A stretch of DNA of 64,000 bases, from the NCBI GenBank assembly GCA_012719855.1, contig JAAXZN010000050.1:1-64000 (forward strand). Reading direction: 5' to 3'. How positions within the stretch are numbered: the first letter of the stretch is position 1; the number at the start of each line of letters is the position of its first letter. Source of the DNA: Serratia liquefaciens. GTDB taxonomy: Bacteria > Pseudomonadota > Gammaproteobacteria > Enterobacterales > Enterobacteriaceae. The position numbers and the translations under genes were made by a program. Positions 1-14,768 of the stretch are shown piece by piece. The notes below the pieces were generated by a model. The model saw nothing but the letters and a program-made list of their open reading frames with translations. It was not told the DNA's origin and did not search any database.

Positions 1-2223
<2,223 letters not shown>

Positions 2224-2357
2224 AACTACAGATCATATTTACTTAATGACGACGGGATCACAATAAATATGAAATGTCTTTTTTAATCATGACGTTAATT
2301 TTTAGCCGTTCGGCCTCCCTGTGCTGCCGCGATCGGCATAGGGCACAGGGGACCTTT

Positions 2358-3344
<987 letters not shown>

Positions 3345-3559
3345 TCAACGAATAGACAAAAACGCTAGCTTACCGGGACAGCTCAACGAGGTATACGCCT
3401 CGATACTCTCCCCCCTTTAAACCGCCAGAAACGTCCTTTTACCTCCAGCGCGGCGGTATCTGGTGCCATGCGTAGTTCTGCGGTTCGCAACGCCCGTAGC
3501 GAAGATACCCATTTCACCCTTTGTGATCAAGTTAAAGATTTACTGATATATAGGTATTT

Positions 3560-3578
3560 TTTACTAAAATATTTACTA
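3560..3578. promoter_or_regulatory. Operator-like site upstream of ygjJ (candidate EbgR operator)
   Basis: TTTACTAAAATATTTACTA matches the site in front of ebgA (2206-2223) apart from one extra A in the spacer. It lies about 140-160 nt before the ygjJ start in the ebgR/ygjJ divergent region. A TGTGATC half-site resembling a CRP half-site lies nearby at about 3520, but its second half is poor. Confidence 0.5.
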
Positions 3579-3579
3579 A

Positions 3580-7185
<3,606 letters not shown>

Positions 7186-7196
7186 TCTGTCCGTCA

Positions 7197-7222
7197 CCCT
7201 GCCAGAGTGAATACTGGCAGGG
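7197..7222. terminator. Inverted repeat between convergent ygjK and usp gene
   Basis: CCCTGCCAG and CTGGCAGGG form a perfect 9-bp stem with an 8-nt loop, followed by TTAAT. It lies between two convergent stop codons and probably serves both. Confidence 0.65.
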
Positions 7223-7234
7223 TTAATGCACTGG

Positions 7235-7660
7235 CTATTGTTTGATCGGTATAACCAGCACGTCGACATTCAACTGGTTGATAGCATGCTGGGTTGAGGA
7301 AAACAGCTTGTTCCACAGATCGTGGTGATGGCCAAAAACCACCAGGTCGACGCTTTTATCCACCACCGCATTCTTCAACTCTTCGATAAAATCGCCGTGT
7401 CCGATGATCACCTCGTTGATCGGGTAATTCACATTCTGGGTCAGCGGCTCCAGCTCTTTCTTGATCTTCTCTTCAAAAGGGACGCCGTCGTAGCTTCTCT
7501 CAGAAAAACCAATCGCCGCGTGGTAGGTATCGTAATGGATATCCACGTAGATCAGAGAGAGCCTCGCTTGCAATGCCGCGGCCAATCTCGCGCCTTTTTC
7601 CACCAACCGTTTTCCGTCATCACTCAGGTCGGTGGCAATCATAATATGTTGATAGCACAT
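7235..7660 (-). CDS. Universal stress protein, UspA type
   Basis: Cytoplasmic UspA-fold protein of 141 residues. The ATG at 7660 is chosen because AGGAG immediately precedes it and the product then starts MCYQHIMIATDLS, like UspA/UspC/UspD. The C-terminal part has DLVVFGHHHDLWNKLFSS and ends VLVIPIKQ, typical of the UspA/C/D subgroup. It seems monocistronic, convergent with ygjK and upstream of the ccp 3' end on the same strand. It is closer to UspA than to UspF/G, but the exact paralogue is not settled. Confidence 0.85.
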   Translation of the reverse strand: MCYQHIMIATDLSDDGKRLVEKGARLAAALQARLSLIYVDIHYDTYHAAIGFSERSYDGVPFEEKIKKELEPLTQNVNYPINEVIIGHGDFIEELKNAVVDKSVDLVVFGHHHDLWNKLFSSTQHAINQLNVDVLVIPIKQ

Positions 7661-7779
7661 AGCGCCTCCTGTCATTGATTCATAGAGACCCCGATTTGCA
7701 CGGCAACATTTCTGTTGTCCCGTTATGGATAATTTTAGTTCAGAAACCCGAGGGACGAACGGGCATCTTGCCGTTGGAA

Positions 7780-7799
7780 CAGCCCCGTTACCGGGGCTG
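7780..7799. terminator. Hairpin downstream of ccp
   Basis: CAGCCCCG-TTAC-CGGGGCTG is a perfect 8-bp stem with a 4-nt loop, 33 nt beyond the ccp stop codon. There is no long T run on either side. Confidence 0.5.
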
Positions 7800-7831
7800 G
7801 ATACGCCATGATGACGCGGGCCGTCAGCGCG

Positions 7832-9229
7832 TTATTTCTGGCTTTGCGTGTAAGGGGTATACACGCCGGTCAGGCTTTCGAGGAAGGCAACAATATCATC
7901 GACATCCTGCTGCGGCAGTTCGGTACCCACCTGATAGCGCAGCATCAGTTTGACCGCCTCATCCAGCGTGGCGACATCCCCGCGATGGAAATAAGGCGCC
8001 GTCAGTGCCACATTGCGCAGGCCGGGCACCTTTTGCCGTAGCCTGTCGCGCGCTTCGCTGGTGACGTTCATGCGCCCGATATCCGCGGCGGTAATTTCAC
8101 CAAAATTGAAGTCGCGTTTCAGCCCCAAGGGCTCGAAGGAACGCCCACCCAGGATGGTTCCCCCGTGGCAAGTGGCGCATTTGTTGTCCTTAAACAGCTG
8201 ATAACCGTGTTTCTGCTGCATCGTCATGGCATTGTCATCGCCGCGCAGCCAGCTGTCGAAAGGCGAGTCCGGCGTGATTAAGGTTTTTTCAAATTCGGCG
8301 ATGGCATCCGTAATAGTCTCGCCGCTAAGGCCCTGCGGATAGGTGGCGACAAAATCACGGGTTAATATCGGATCCTTGTCCAGCTTGCCGATGATCTCCT
8401 CCCAGGATTTGGAGGCCATTTCGATAGGGTTGAGCGGCGGTCCACCGGCCTGCACCTGCAACGTTGGCGCGCGGCCGTCCCAGAACTGCTCGCTGTTGAA
8501 CACGGAGTTGAATACCGTTGGCGCATTTATCGGCCCTACCGCGCCGCCAACGCCAATCGACGTTTTTCTGCCGTCTACACCGCCGGTATTGAGTGAATGG
8601 CAGTGGGCACAAGAGAGAGTGCTGTCTCCGGAAAGACGCGGGTCGTGATACAGTCGAAAACCCAGTGCCACTTTCTGTGCGTCGACGGGCAATGCCTTGG
8701 GGATCGGCTGAATCGGCTCATTGCGGTGTTCCACGGCGGCCTCGTTACTGGCGTAGTAACGCGCGCGCTGCTGCGCTATCCAGCCAAGCAAGGTCTCGCG
8801 CTCTTGCTCATTCACCTGCCCCGCCCAATGCAAGGCGACATACCGTGTCGGCGGCATGGTCTTATGCTGCATCACCCATTCAATCTTGTTCAGATCGCTT
8901 TGTGATACCGCTTTATCTTCGATCAGGCTGGCACGCACAGGTGCCAGGTTAAAAGACTGATAGCCGAGGCGGATATCGTATTCCATCAGCTGTTTGGCAA
9001 TGGGAAAAGAGGCATAGAAGGGAAGTTCGGCAGAAGGTGTATGGCAATAATCGCAGCCCTTTTCTCTCAGCAATCCGAGAACCTGATTATTTTTCTCCAG
9101 CGCCGAGCGCGGTGCCTGGCTGTACACCGTTCGCTGAGTATCGTGATACCAAACATAGCCCGAAAGCCCCAGATAACATAAGACCATGCCGGTAAGGGAC
9201 ATCGCCGCAATACGGGTGACCTTTTTCAT
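7832..9229 (-). CDS. ccp: Triheme quinol-dependent cytochrome c peroxidase (YhjA/Ccp type)
   Basis: Inner-membrane-anchored periplasmic peroxidase of 465 residues that reduces H2O2 using quinol electrons. The ATG at 9229 follows AAGGA and gives exactly the length of E. coli YhjA. Residues 1-28 form a membrane anchor. Three c-type heme motifs are visible: CDYCH at 59-63, CAHCH at 207-211 and CATCH at 351-355. The first belongs to the extra N-terminal domain that distinguishes this family from classical diheme peroxidases. A perfect FNR box upstream suggests anaerobic induction, as known for yhjA in E. coli. Confidence 0.92.
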   Translation of the reverse strand: MKKVTRIAAMSLTGMVLCYLGLSGYVWYHDTQRTVYSQAPRSALEKNNQVLGLLREKGCDYCHTPSAELPFYASFPIAKQLMEYDIRLGYQSFNLAPVRASLIEDKAVSQSDLNKIEWVMQHKTMPPTRYVALHWAGQVNEQERETLLGWIAQQRARYYASNEAAVEHRNEPIQPIPKALPVDAQKVALGFRLYHDPRLSGDSTLSCAHCHSLNTGGVDGRKTSIGVGGAVGPINAPTVFNSVFNSEQFWDGRAPTLQVQAGGPPLNPIEMASKSWEEIIGKLDKDPILTRDFVATYPQGLSGETITDAIAEFEKTLITPDSPFDSWLRGDDNAMTMQQKHGYQLFKDNKCATCHGGTILGGRSFEPLGLKRDFNFGEITAADIGRMNVTSEARDRLRQKVPGLRNVALTAPYFHRGDVATLDEAVKLMLRYQVGTELPQQDVDDIVAFLESLTGVYTPYTQSQK

Positions 9230-9306
9230 TTTTCTATCCTTATGAGGTATTGCCCATCCAATAGACAGTCGCCCGGCAATAGTAGAGAGGAAGATGCGCC
9301 GCATAA

Positions 9307-9320
9307 TTGATAACAATCAA
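9307..9320. promoter_or_regulatory. FNR box upstream of ccp
   Basis: TTGATAACAATCAA matches the FNR consensus TTGATNNNNATCAA at every specified position. Its centre is about 84 nt before the ccp start codon, compatible with activation. Confidence 0.8.
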
Positions 9321-9710
9321 TGAATAACCCAGCCTGTGCCTATAGCTGTAATAGCGTTTGCCTATCAGCGTGCCGATATAAAATCGGCGGCTATTTTCTT
9401 AAGGCATCCAGGCATTGAAATATCCCCAGGATTTCAAACGCCTGTTTATTTTCTAAATCCGGATAGTCCTTTGATTTTATAAATAATTAAATCAGCAAAC
9501 GTGACACCAGAAATAAATCACCGCTTCTCTCCACTCATTTCCATATTGAAACGCTTCTTTAGGGTTTATGCCCCCCTGCCTGCGCCCTGCTCTCAACCAG
9601 TCATTTTGGCTAAAAGCACCGTTGACAGGTTTTTTATCAAATGCGAGGATAATGGTATCGATTCGATACCAAAACAACATTCAGATCAACAAACAAAAGG
9701 ATAAATAACT
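9321..9710. promoter_or_regulatory. Non-coding interval with promoter and palindromic operator for the DUF2024 operon
   Basis: About 390 nt without a convincing gene. A TTGACA hexamer lies at 9622-9627 and GATAAT at 9648-9653; the 20-nt spacer is long, so this promoter would be weak or activator-dependent. Immediately downstream, 9654-9670 is the palindrome GGTATCG-ATT-CGATACC, placed where a repressor would block transcription. It lies about 40-57 nt before the DUF2024 start codon. Confidence 0.5.
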
Positions 9711-9977
9711 ATGCATATCAATGTATTTGACACTCATGTACATACCAGGGATGGTCGCTATCTGCATTTCGACGTGTTCACCGACAGCAATGATCTGGCG
9801 CAGGCCAGACGCTATGCGCAACAGTTTCTCAAGCAGAACAACATTGAGGAGGACAATATCAGCCAAAGCAGCTGTGCCTTCTGTCACAGCGAGTCCTCCA
9901 GCCCTGAGGTGGAGCAGGCTATTGGCCAAACGGGCTATTACATTTTTAAAATGCAGGGTTGCCAGGGGATGTCATGA
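9711..9977 (+). CDS. DUF2024 family protein
   Basis: Small cytoplasmic protein of 88 residues, recognised as DUF2024 by its pattern: HINVFDTHVHTRDGR at the start, then a central SSCAFCHSE CxxC motif, and a YYIFKMQGC end. The Cys/His content suggests a metal or redox site, but the family function is unknown. Its TGA overlaps the ATG of the next gene (ATGA), so the two are translationally coupled. A 17-nt palindrome upstream suggests dedicated repression. It is preceded by AAAAGGAT, a fair ribosome-binding site. Confidence 0.82.
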   Translation: MHINVFDTHVHTRDGRYLHFDVFTDSNDLAQARRYAQQFLKQNNIEEDNISQSSCAFCHSESSSPEVEQAIGQTGYYIFKMQGCQGMS

Positions 9978-10228
9978 CAGCTTACCGGCCGATAGACTGC
10001 GAACTGCATGATTATTTGGAAATTGCCTGCCTCTACGGCTACCGGCTGAACGTTGAATTGGTTAACGGGCAGTGTTTTCAGGCGACGGCGTTAACCACCC
10101 AGACGCTGGAGAATGAGGGAGAGTTTATTTATTTCGATAATCAACGGGTTTGCCGCCTGGATCAGCTTTCGGCCATTACCCCGCAAGGGCGTCATGCCCT
10201 CTTTGGTCGCATCGCGCTGACGCAATGA
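9974..10228 (+). CDS. Rof/YaeO-like Rho-binding protein
   Basis: Protein of 84 residues resembling Rof (YaeO), which binds Rho and inhibits Rho-dependent termination. The start YRPIDCELHDYLEIACLYGY aligns with E. coli Rof YQPINCDDYDNLELACQHH, followed by the small beta-barrel segment (LNVELVNGQCFQATA). The ATG at 9974 overlaps the DUF2024 stop codon and follows AGGGG; an upstream TTG at 9959 is less likely. It may be a Rof paralogue or another member of the superfamily, and Rho binding is inferred from family only. Confidence 0.75.
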   Translation: MTAYRPIDCELHDYLEIACLYGYRLNVELVNGQCFQATALTTQTLENEGEFIYFDNQRVCRLDQLSAITPQGRHALFGRIALTQ

Positions 10229-10258
10229 GGGCAGGACAAAATAACCCGATGGCCGGGA

Positions 10259-10777
10259 TCACCGCACGCGCTGGGCTTCAAACCAAACGTTGCACACCGA
10301 CAGGATCAGCGTGTTGGCATCTTTTACCAGCACGTTATCCCCTGGCACACCGTCGGTACCCTGATCGGTAATGCCTTTGATTGTGGTATCGGCATGCTGG
10401 ATCATCACCCGCTCAACCGCCGGCGTGCTGATGCCCAGCATCGGGAAATCGATATAAGAACTGCTGCCGGAATTGTCCTCGACGAACTCCTGCGCTTCCA
10501 CCGTGCTTAGGGTGGCCCCCTCGCTTTTCAACTCGGTGCCGTTCCAGGTGAAACTCCCTGCTTTATAACCGATCTTGCCACCGATCAGCCCTTTCGCCTG
10601 CTGTTCATCCCAGCACCCCACGGTTTGGGTCGGCAGGATCTTGCTGACATGCCAGTTGCCCAATAACGTTTTCGGGATAGGTGCCGCCACGCTCTCCGCC
10701 GCCTGCACCTGAGCCGCTGATACGCAAGTCAAAACCACCAATGGCAGCAACGCCTTGCGCCACATGTTAAATCGCAT
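10259..10777 (-). CDS. Secreted protein of unknown function
   Basis: Protein of 172 residues with a clear signal peptide (MRFNMWRKALLPLVVLTCVSAAQVQA then AES), so mature size is about 146 residues. Two cysteines, in TVGCWDEQQAK and LSVCNVWF, could form one disulphide. The middle (GNWHVSKILP, GYKAGSFTWNG) suggests a small beta-barrel of lipocalin or inhibitor type. I recognise no family. It stands alone between the Rof-like gene (convergent) and the nitrilase (same strand). Confidence 0.7.
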   Translation of the reverse strand: MRFNMWRKALLPLVVLTCVSAAQVQAAESVAAPIPKTLLGNWHVSKILPTQTVGCWDEQQAKGLIGGKIGYKAGSFTWNGTELKSEGATLSTVEAQEFVEDNSGSSSYIDFPMLGISTPAVERVMIQHADTTIKGITDQGTDGVPGDNVLVKDANTLILSVCNVWFEAQRVR

Positions 10778-10894
10778 TGTCTTTTCCTTTGGCTATTCGC
10801 GCCCCGGTTGGGCTTTCCGTCATCATAATAAGCAGGCGGATCCCCCGTCAAAACAAACTGTATACCAGGGCACAAACAGGATACACCGGGCCGA

Positions 10895-11716
10895 TTAGCC
10901 CAGTGGCCATCCCCGGCGCCCCTCTTCCCCTTCTACCCACTGCGCTTCTCCCGCTAACGGCAAGCGCCGATCGTCCAGATAACGGTAGTGACGGCGAGCC
11001 AATGCCAACAGGCTAAAGTCCAGTGTGGTCGACAGCGCCCCCGCCGCACGGCCCAATCCGGCGACTTCGCGCCCCATCGGATCGACAATCAGGCTTTCGC
11101 CGGCGAACTGCATCCCCCCGCCGTCGCCACAGCGGTTGGTCATGGCGACAAACATCTGATTATCCTGCGCGCGGGCCACCGCGGCATTGCGGTGCACCGG
11201 GCCATAAGGGTCCATATTGCCGTTGGTCACCAGCAGCAATTGGCAGCCCATAACGGCTAACGCCCGGGCGTTTTCCGCGAACTCAAGATCGTAGCAAATC
11301 AACAGCCCGATACGCGTTCCACGCCAAACGCCACACACCAACGTATCGCCGGGAATGACGGCAGCACGCTCATCCGGCCACAAATGGGTTTTGCGATAGT
11401 GCAGATAGATCCCCTGCTCCGGCGTGATCAGCACCGTACTGTTGAACACCCCCTTATCGGTGCGTTCAAGAAAGCCAATTACCAGCGCGACATCGTATTG
11501 GCGGCTGGCCTGCACCAGCTGCTGTAACTCCGCACCGTCGCTTTGCAGGGCATAGTCGGTGTCGCCCTGCGCTACGGCAAAGCCGGTGAGCTGGGTTTCC
11601 GGGAACAGAATAAGGTTGCCGCCCTTGGCGTAACGCTCGATAAATGCCAGAACCTGCGCCAGGTTGTCGGCAACGCAGCCCTCCCGGCAGGGCAATTGGG
11701 CCAGGGTTATTTCCAT
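10895..11716 (-). CDS. Carbon-nitrogen hydrolase (nitrilase superfamily)
   Basis: Cytoplasmic amidase/nitrilase-fold enzyme of 273 residues. The ATG at 11716 is preceded by GGAGGATAAA. The catalytic triad is visible: Glu40 in LFPETQ, Lys109 in YRKTHLW and Cys141 in LLICYDLEF. The last motif suits aliphatic amidase/beta-ureidopropionase-like enzymes more than true nitrilases. It is divergent from the LuxR-type regulator with only about 70-90 nt between starts, suggesting that regulator controls it. The amide substrate is unknown. Confidence 0.85.
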   Translation of the reverse strand: MEITLAQLPCREGCVADNLAQVLAFIERYAKGGNLILFPETQLTGFAVAQGDTDYALQSDGAELQQLVQASRQYDVALVIGFLERTDKGVFNSTVLITPEQGIYLHYRKTHLWPDERAAVIPGDTLVCGVWRGTRIGLLICYDLEFAENARALAVMGCQLLLVTNGNMDPYGPVHRNAAVARAQDNQMFVAMTNRCGDGGGMQFAGESLIVDPMGREVAGLGRAAGALSTTLDFSLLALARRHYRYLDDRRLPLAGEAQWVEGEEGRRGWPLG

Positions 11717-11784
11717 TTTATCCTCCACGCGGAACACAGTAATAATAATGGTAGTATGCCCGATACAGCCATTCTGGCTATTCC

Positions 11785-12582
11785 ATGACAGGGGTAGCAT
11801 CAGTGGGTAACAGCAGCCTTATTTCTCCCGAGACGCTGGCCTGGCATCGGGCATTCGGCCAACTGGTCGATAACCTCGACGGGGCGGATTTCTGGCTTAG
11901 CTGTACGCGCCTGTTGAAGGGGCATATCCCGTTTGAAAACTGGGTGGCGCTGCTGTTTTCTCCCCAGCATCCACCACAGATCCTGGCTGCCAGCGACGAA
12001 AGCGACGGCAGTGACGAAGCGCTGTTTCACGATTACCAGAAAGGGCTCTATCTGCTCGATCCTTTCTACCTGGATGCCTGGGCACGCCAGCGCACGGGGC
12101 TGTTACGTCTGGACGACGTCGCGCCCGCCAATTTTGCGGCGACGGAATACTATCAACACTATTTCAACCATAACGTCGGTGGTGATGAGGTGCATTTCAA
12201 CCTGCTGGTGGAGCCGCAGCGCATGCTTTGCCTGTCGTTGGGCGCCTCTCGGCGCTACAGCGATCGTCACCTCGGCGTGCTGGCTCTGGTCGAAAGTTGG
12301 CTACTGCCATTGATGCGCCAGCGGATGCGTTTCGAAAACGCCAGCGATGATGGCGACAGCAACTTCTCACTGTCGTCGTTGCCCGGCGGCGCACCATTGA
12401 CGGAACGGGAAAACCAGGTCAGCCAACTGATGCTGGCGGGCTGTTCTACCAAGGAGATCGCCCGCCGCCTGCAGATTTCTATCGAGACGGTACGGGCGCA
12501 TAAAAAGCATCTGTACTCAAAACTGGGCATCAACACGCAGTCCGAACTGTTTGCGCTGTTTTGGCGCAGCCGCGGAGCCTGA
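11785..12582 (+). CDS. LuxR-type transcriptional regulator
   Basis: DNA-binding regulator of 265 residues. The C-terminal HTH is clear: APLTERENQVSQLMLAGCSTKEIARRLQISIETVRAHKKHLYSKLGI. The N-terminal 180 residues do not show the acyl-homoserine-lactone-binding signature, so the signal is unknown. The start is ambiguous: the ATG at 11785 has no visible ribosome-binding site, while the in-frame GTG at 11803 follows AGGGG and would give 259 residues. It is divergent from the nitrilase and is followed by the NlpA-type lipoprotein, hinting at control of either neighbour. Confidence 0.83.
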   Translation: MTGVASVGNSSLISPETLAWHRAFGQLVDNLDGADFWLSCTRLLKGHIPFENWVALLFSPQHPPQILAASDESDGSDEALFHDYQKGLYLLDPFYLDAWARQRTGLLRLDDVAPANFAATEYYQHYFNHNVGGDEVHFNLLVEPQRMLCLSLGASRRYSDRHLGVLALVESWLLPLMRQRMRFENASDDGDSNFSLSSLPGGAPLTERENQVSQLMLAGCSTKEIARRLQISIETVRAHKKHLYSKLGINTQSELFALFWRSRGA

Positions 12583-12713
12583 CCTCCCTCATAGCAAATC
12601 GCTATTAATCATAGAGAATCAGTATTTTATTTTAGTCAGCCGATTATCTAGAGTCAGTGCCACTCTTCAGCCTGCAAGAACCAGCAGGCTATTTTGACAA
12701 GGACTCTGGGAAA

Positions 12714-13529
12714 ATGACATTTACGCTGAAAAAACTCACCGCGGCGCTGGCGGTGACAAGTGCCCTGCTACTGACCGCCTGTGGACCCACCGAACAGGAC
12801 AACCACCACATCAAAGTCGGCATCAGCTCCGGCATCGATCAGGCGATGTGGGCGGTCGTGCAGAAAGTCGCCAAACAAAAATACGATCTGGATGTGGAAG
12901 TGGTGACCTTCAATGATTACGTGTTGCCCAACGAAGCGCTGAATAATGGCGATCTCGACATCAACTCCTTCCAGCACAAACCTTACCTGGAAAAACAGAT
13001 CCAGGAGCGCGGTTATAAACTGGTGGCGGTAGGCAATACCTTCGTTTATCCGATCGCCGGCTATTCGAAAAAAATCTCATCGCTCAGTCAACTGGCCGAC
13101 GGCGCACAGGTTGCCGTCCCCAATGATCCGACCAACCTAGGCCGCTCACTGTTGCTGTTGCAAAAACAGGGGTTGATTGTGCTGAAGGAAGGCGTCGGGC
13201 TGCTGCCTACCTCATTGGATATCGTCAGTAATCCGAAGAACTTGAAAATCGTCGAGATCGAAGCGCCACAGCTGCCGCGAGCACTGGATGACAAACAGAT
13301 CGCACTGGCGATCATCAACACCAACTACTCCAGCCAAATTGGCCTGTCGCCGGCCAAGGACGGGCTGTTTGTCGAAGACAAAAACTCCCCTTACGTCAAT
13401 ATTTTCGCCAGCCGGGTGGATAACCAGAACAGCGAAAACGTGAAGAATCTGGTCAAGGCCTACCAGACCGATGAGGTTGCCGCCAGCGCCGCCGAAATCT
13501 ACAAGGGTGACGCCGTTAAAGGCTGGTAA
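12714..13529 (+). CDS. nlpA: NlpA/MetQ-family binding lipoprotein without its own ABC partner
   Basis: Inner-membrane-anchored periplasmic binding lipoprotein of 271 residues. The ATG at 12714 gives a signal ending LLLTAC, a standard lipobox. The body aligns with E. coli NlpA, including NTFVYPIAGYSKKI, VPNDPTNLGRSLLLLQK and EDKNSPYVNI. MetQ-type proteins bind D/L-methionine, but no metN or metI lies nearby, so as in E. coli nlpA this is an orphan. The ligand is not certain and the symbol is based on similarity. Confidence 0.82.
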   Translation: MTFTLKKLTAALAVTSALLLTACGPTEQDNHHIKVGISSGIDQAMWAVVQKVAKQKYDLDVEVVTFNDYVLPNEALNNGDLDINSFQHKPYLEKQIQERGYKLVAVGNTFVYPIAGYSKKISSLSQLADGAQVAVPNDPTNLGRSLLLLQKQGLIVLKEGVGLLPTSLDIVSNPKNLKIVEIEAPQLPRALDDKQIALAIINTNYSSQIGLSPAKDGLFVEDKNSPYVNIFASRVDNQNSENVKNLVKAYQTDEVAASAAEIYKGDAVKGW

Positions 13530-13538
13530 TTTGCATTT

Positions 13539-13570
13539 CCCCCGTGGCGGCCGTCACGGGGTTCTTTCCT
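13539..13570 (+). terminator. Terminator of the nlpA-like gene
   Basis: CCCCGTG and CACGGGG form a 7-bp GC-rich stem with an 8-nt loop, followed by TTCTTTCCTTCT. Confidence 0.65.
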
Positions 13571-13665
13571 TCTCCCCCCCTGACGCCCTGGTTATTTCCC
13601 GATCGTTTTTCACTCGGTTAGATCACAAATTGAACAATGGCCGCTAGGTAAAAAAAGCTGCAATG

Positions 13666-13675
13666 TTGTATACAA
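13666..13675. promoter_or_regulatory. GntR-type operator candidate before the TRAP operon
   Basis: TTGTATACAA is a perfect 10-bp palindrome about 50 nt before the TAXI gene start. Short palindromes of this type are common targets of FadR-subfamily GntR regulators, and such a regulator is encoded in this operon (16717). The link is inferred. Confidence 0.5.
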
Positions 13676-13724
13676 GTTTGCGTAAATGTTTTCTATTTGT
13701 TTCAAAAAACTTCGGGTGAAAATA

Positions 13725-14759
13725 ATGAAAAATAGAAAAATCAAGCTGTTGCTGGCCGCGGGGGCTCTGGCTGCGGTCGCGGCGCTGGCGGTCGCCGGCA
13801 AGGTGGAGAATGCCGACAAGACCTTCCTTTCCGTGGCCACCGCCTCCACCGGCGGCACCTATTACCCGATGGGCGTCGGGCTGGCCAACGTCTGGAGCAA
13901 CCGCCTGAAGCAGAACGGCATCCAGGTCAGCGGGCAATCCTCTGCGGGATCGATAGAGAATATCGATCTGCTGCAGAAAAACGAGGCACAGCTAGCGATC
14001 CTGCAAAGCCTGATCGCCGTCGAAGCCTATCAGGGCGTGCGCAATTTTGAAGGCCGCGCCTACGGCCACCTGCGCTCCATCTCGATGCTGTGGCCAAACG
14101 TAGAACACTTTGTGATGCTGGAAAACAAAGTCAAGGACGGCACCCTGAATGACATCGCCGGCAGCCGTTTTTCGGTGGGACCACAGGCCAGCGGCACCGA
14201 GCAGTCCACGCTGATCATTTTGCAAGGGGTCAACCTGAGCAAGAAATCGCTGACGCCGGAGTATCTGGGCTATGGCGACACCGTTTCGGCCATGCGCGAC
14301 GGGCGGCTCGACGGTGGTGCCCTGCCTGCCGGGGTACCGGCGGCAGCGGTCACCGACATGTATGCCAGCGGCGTACCGTCACGCATTCTCAACGTCACCG
14401 ATGAACAGCTGGCCAATATCAACGCCATCGCCAATTCCTGGTTCCGTTTTGATATCAAGGCCGATACTTACCCACGGCAGAGCAAAGCGGTCTCTACCAT
14501 CGCCCAACCCAATATTCTGGTGGCCCTGAATGGCCTTGATGAAAAGCTGGTATATGACCTGACCAAAACTCTGTTTGAAAACCTGCCGGAAGTGCATCAG
14601 GTCCACAGCGCCGCCAAATACATTTCGCTGGAGAATGCGCTGAAAGGCGTCTCTGTGCCGCTGCATATGGGCGCTTATAAATATTATCTGGAGGCCGGGG
14701 TCAGCGTGCCCGACTACCTGATCCCACCGGAAGCGGCAGCGCTTGCTGCCAATCGATAA
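13725..14759 (+). CDS. TAXI-family TRAP transporter solute-binding protein
   Basis: Periplasmic binding protein of 344 residues of the TAXI (TRAP-associated extracytoplasmic immunogenic) type. The ATG at 13725 gives a signal peptide MKNRKIKLLLAAGALAAVAALAVAG. The family signature follows at once: LSVATASTGGTYYPMGVGLA, then SGQSSAGSIENIDLLQ. It is the first gene of an operon with a fused TRAP permease (9 nt downstream), a GntR regulator and LhgO. The ligand is probably a carboxylate; the neighbouring oxidase suggests L-2-hydroxyglutarate or a related 2-hydroxyacid. Confidence 0.9.
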   Translation: MKNRKIKLLLAAGALAAVAALAVAGKVENADKTFLSVATASTGGTYYPMGVGLANVWSNRLKQNGIQVSGQSSAGSIENIDLLQKNEAQLAILQSLIAVEAYQGVRNFEGRAYGHLRSISMLWPNVEHFVMLENKVKDGTLNDIAGSRFSVGPQASGTEQSTLIILQGVNLSKKSLTPEYLGYGDTVSAMRDGRLDGGALPAGVPAAAVTDMYASGVPSRILNVTDEQLANINAIANSWFRFDIKADTYPRQSKAVSTIAQPNILVALNGLDEKLVYDLTKTLFENLPEVHQVHSAAKYISLENALKGVSVPLHMGAYKYYLEAGVSVPDYLIPPEAAALAANR

Positions 14760-14768
14760 GGAGGTCGT

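Noticed and set aside
11785..12582. Reading the LuxR-type gene as a quorum-sensing receptor
   Set aside because: The N-terminal part lacks the conserved autoinducer-binding residues, and no luxI-type synthase is nearby.
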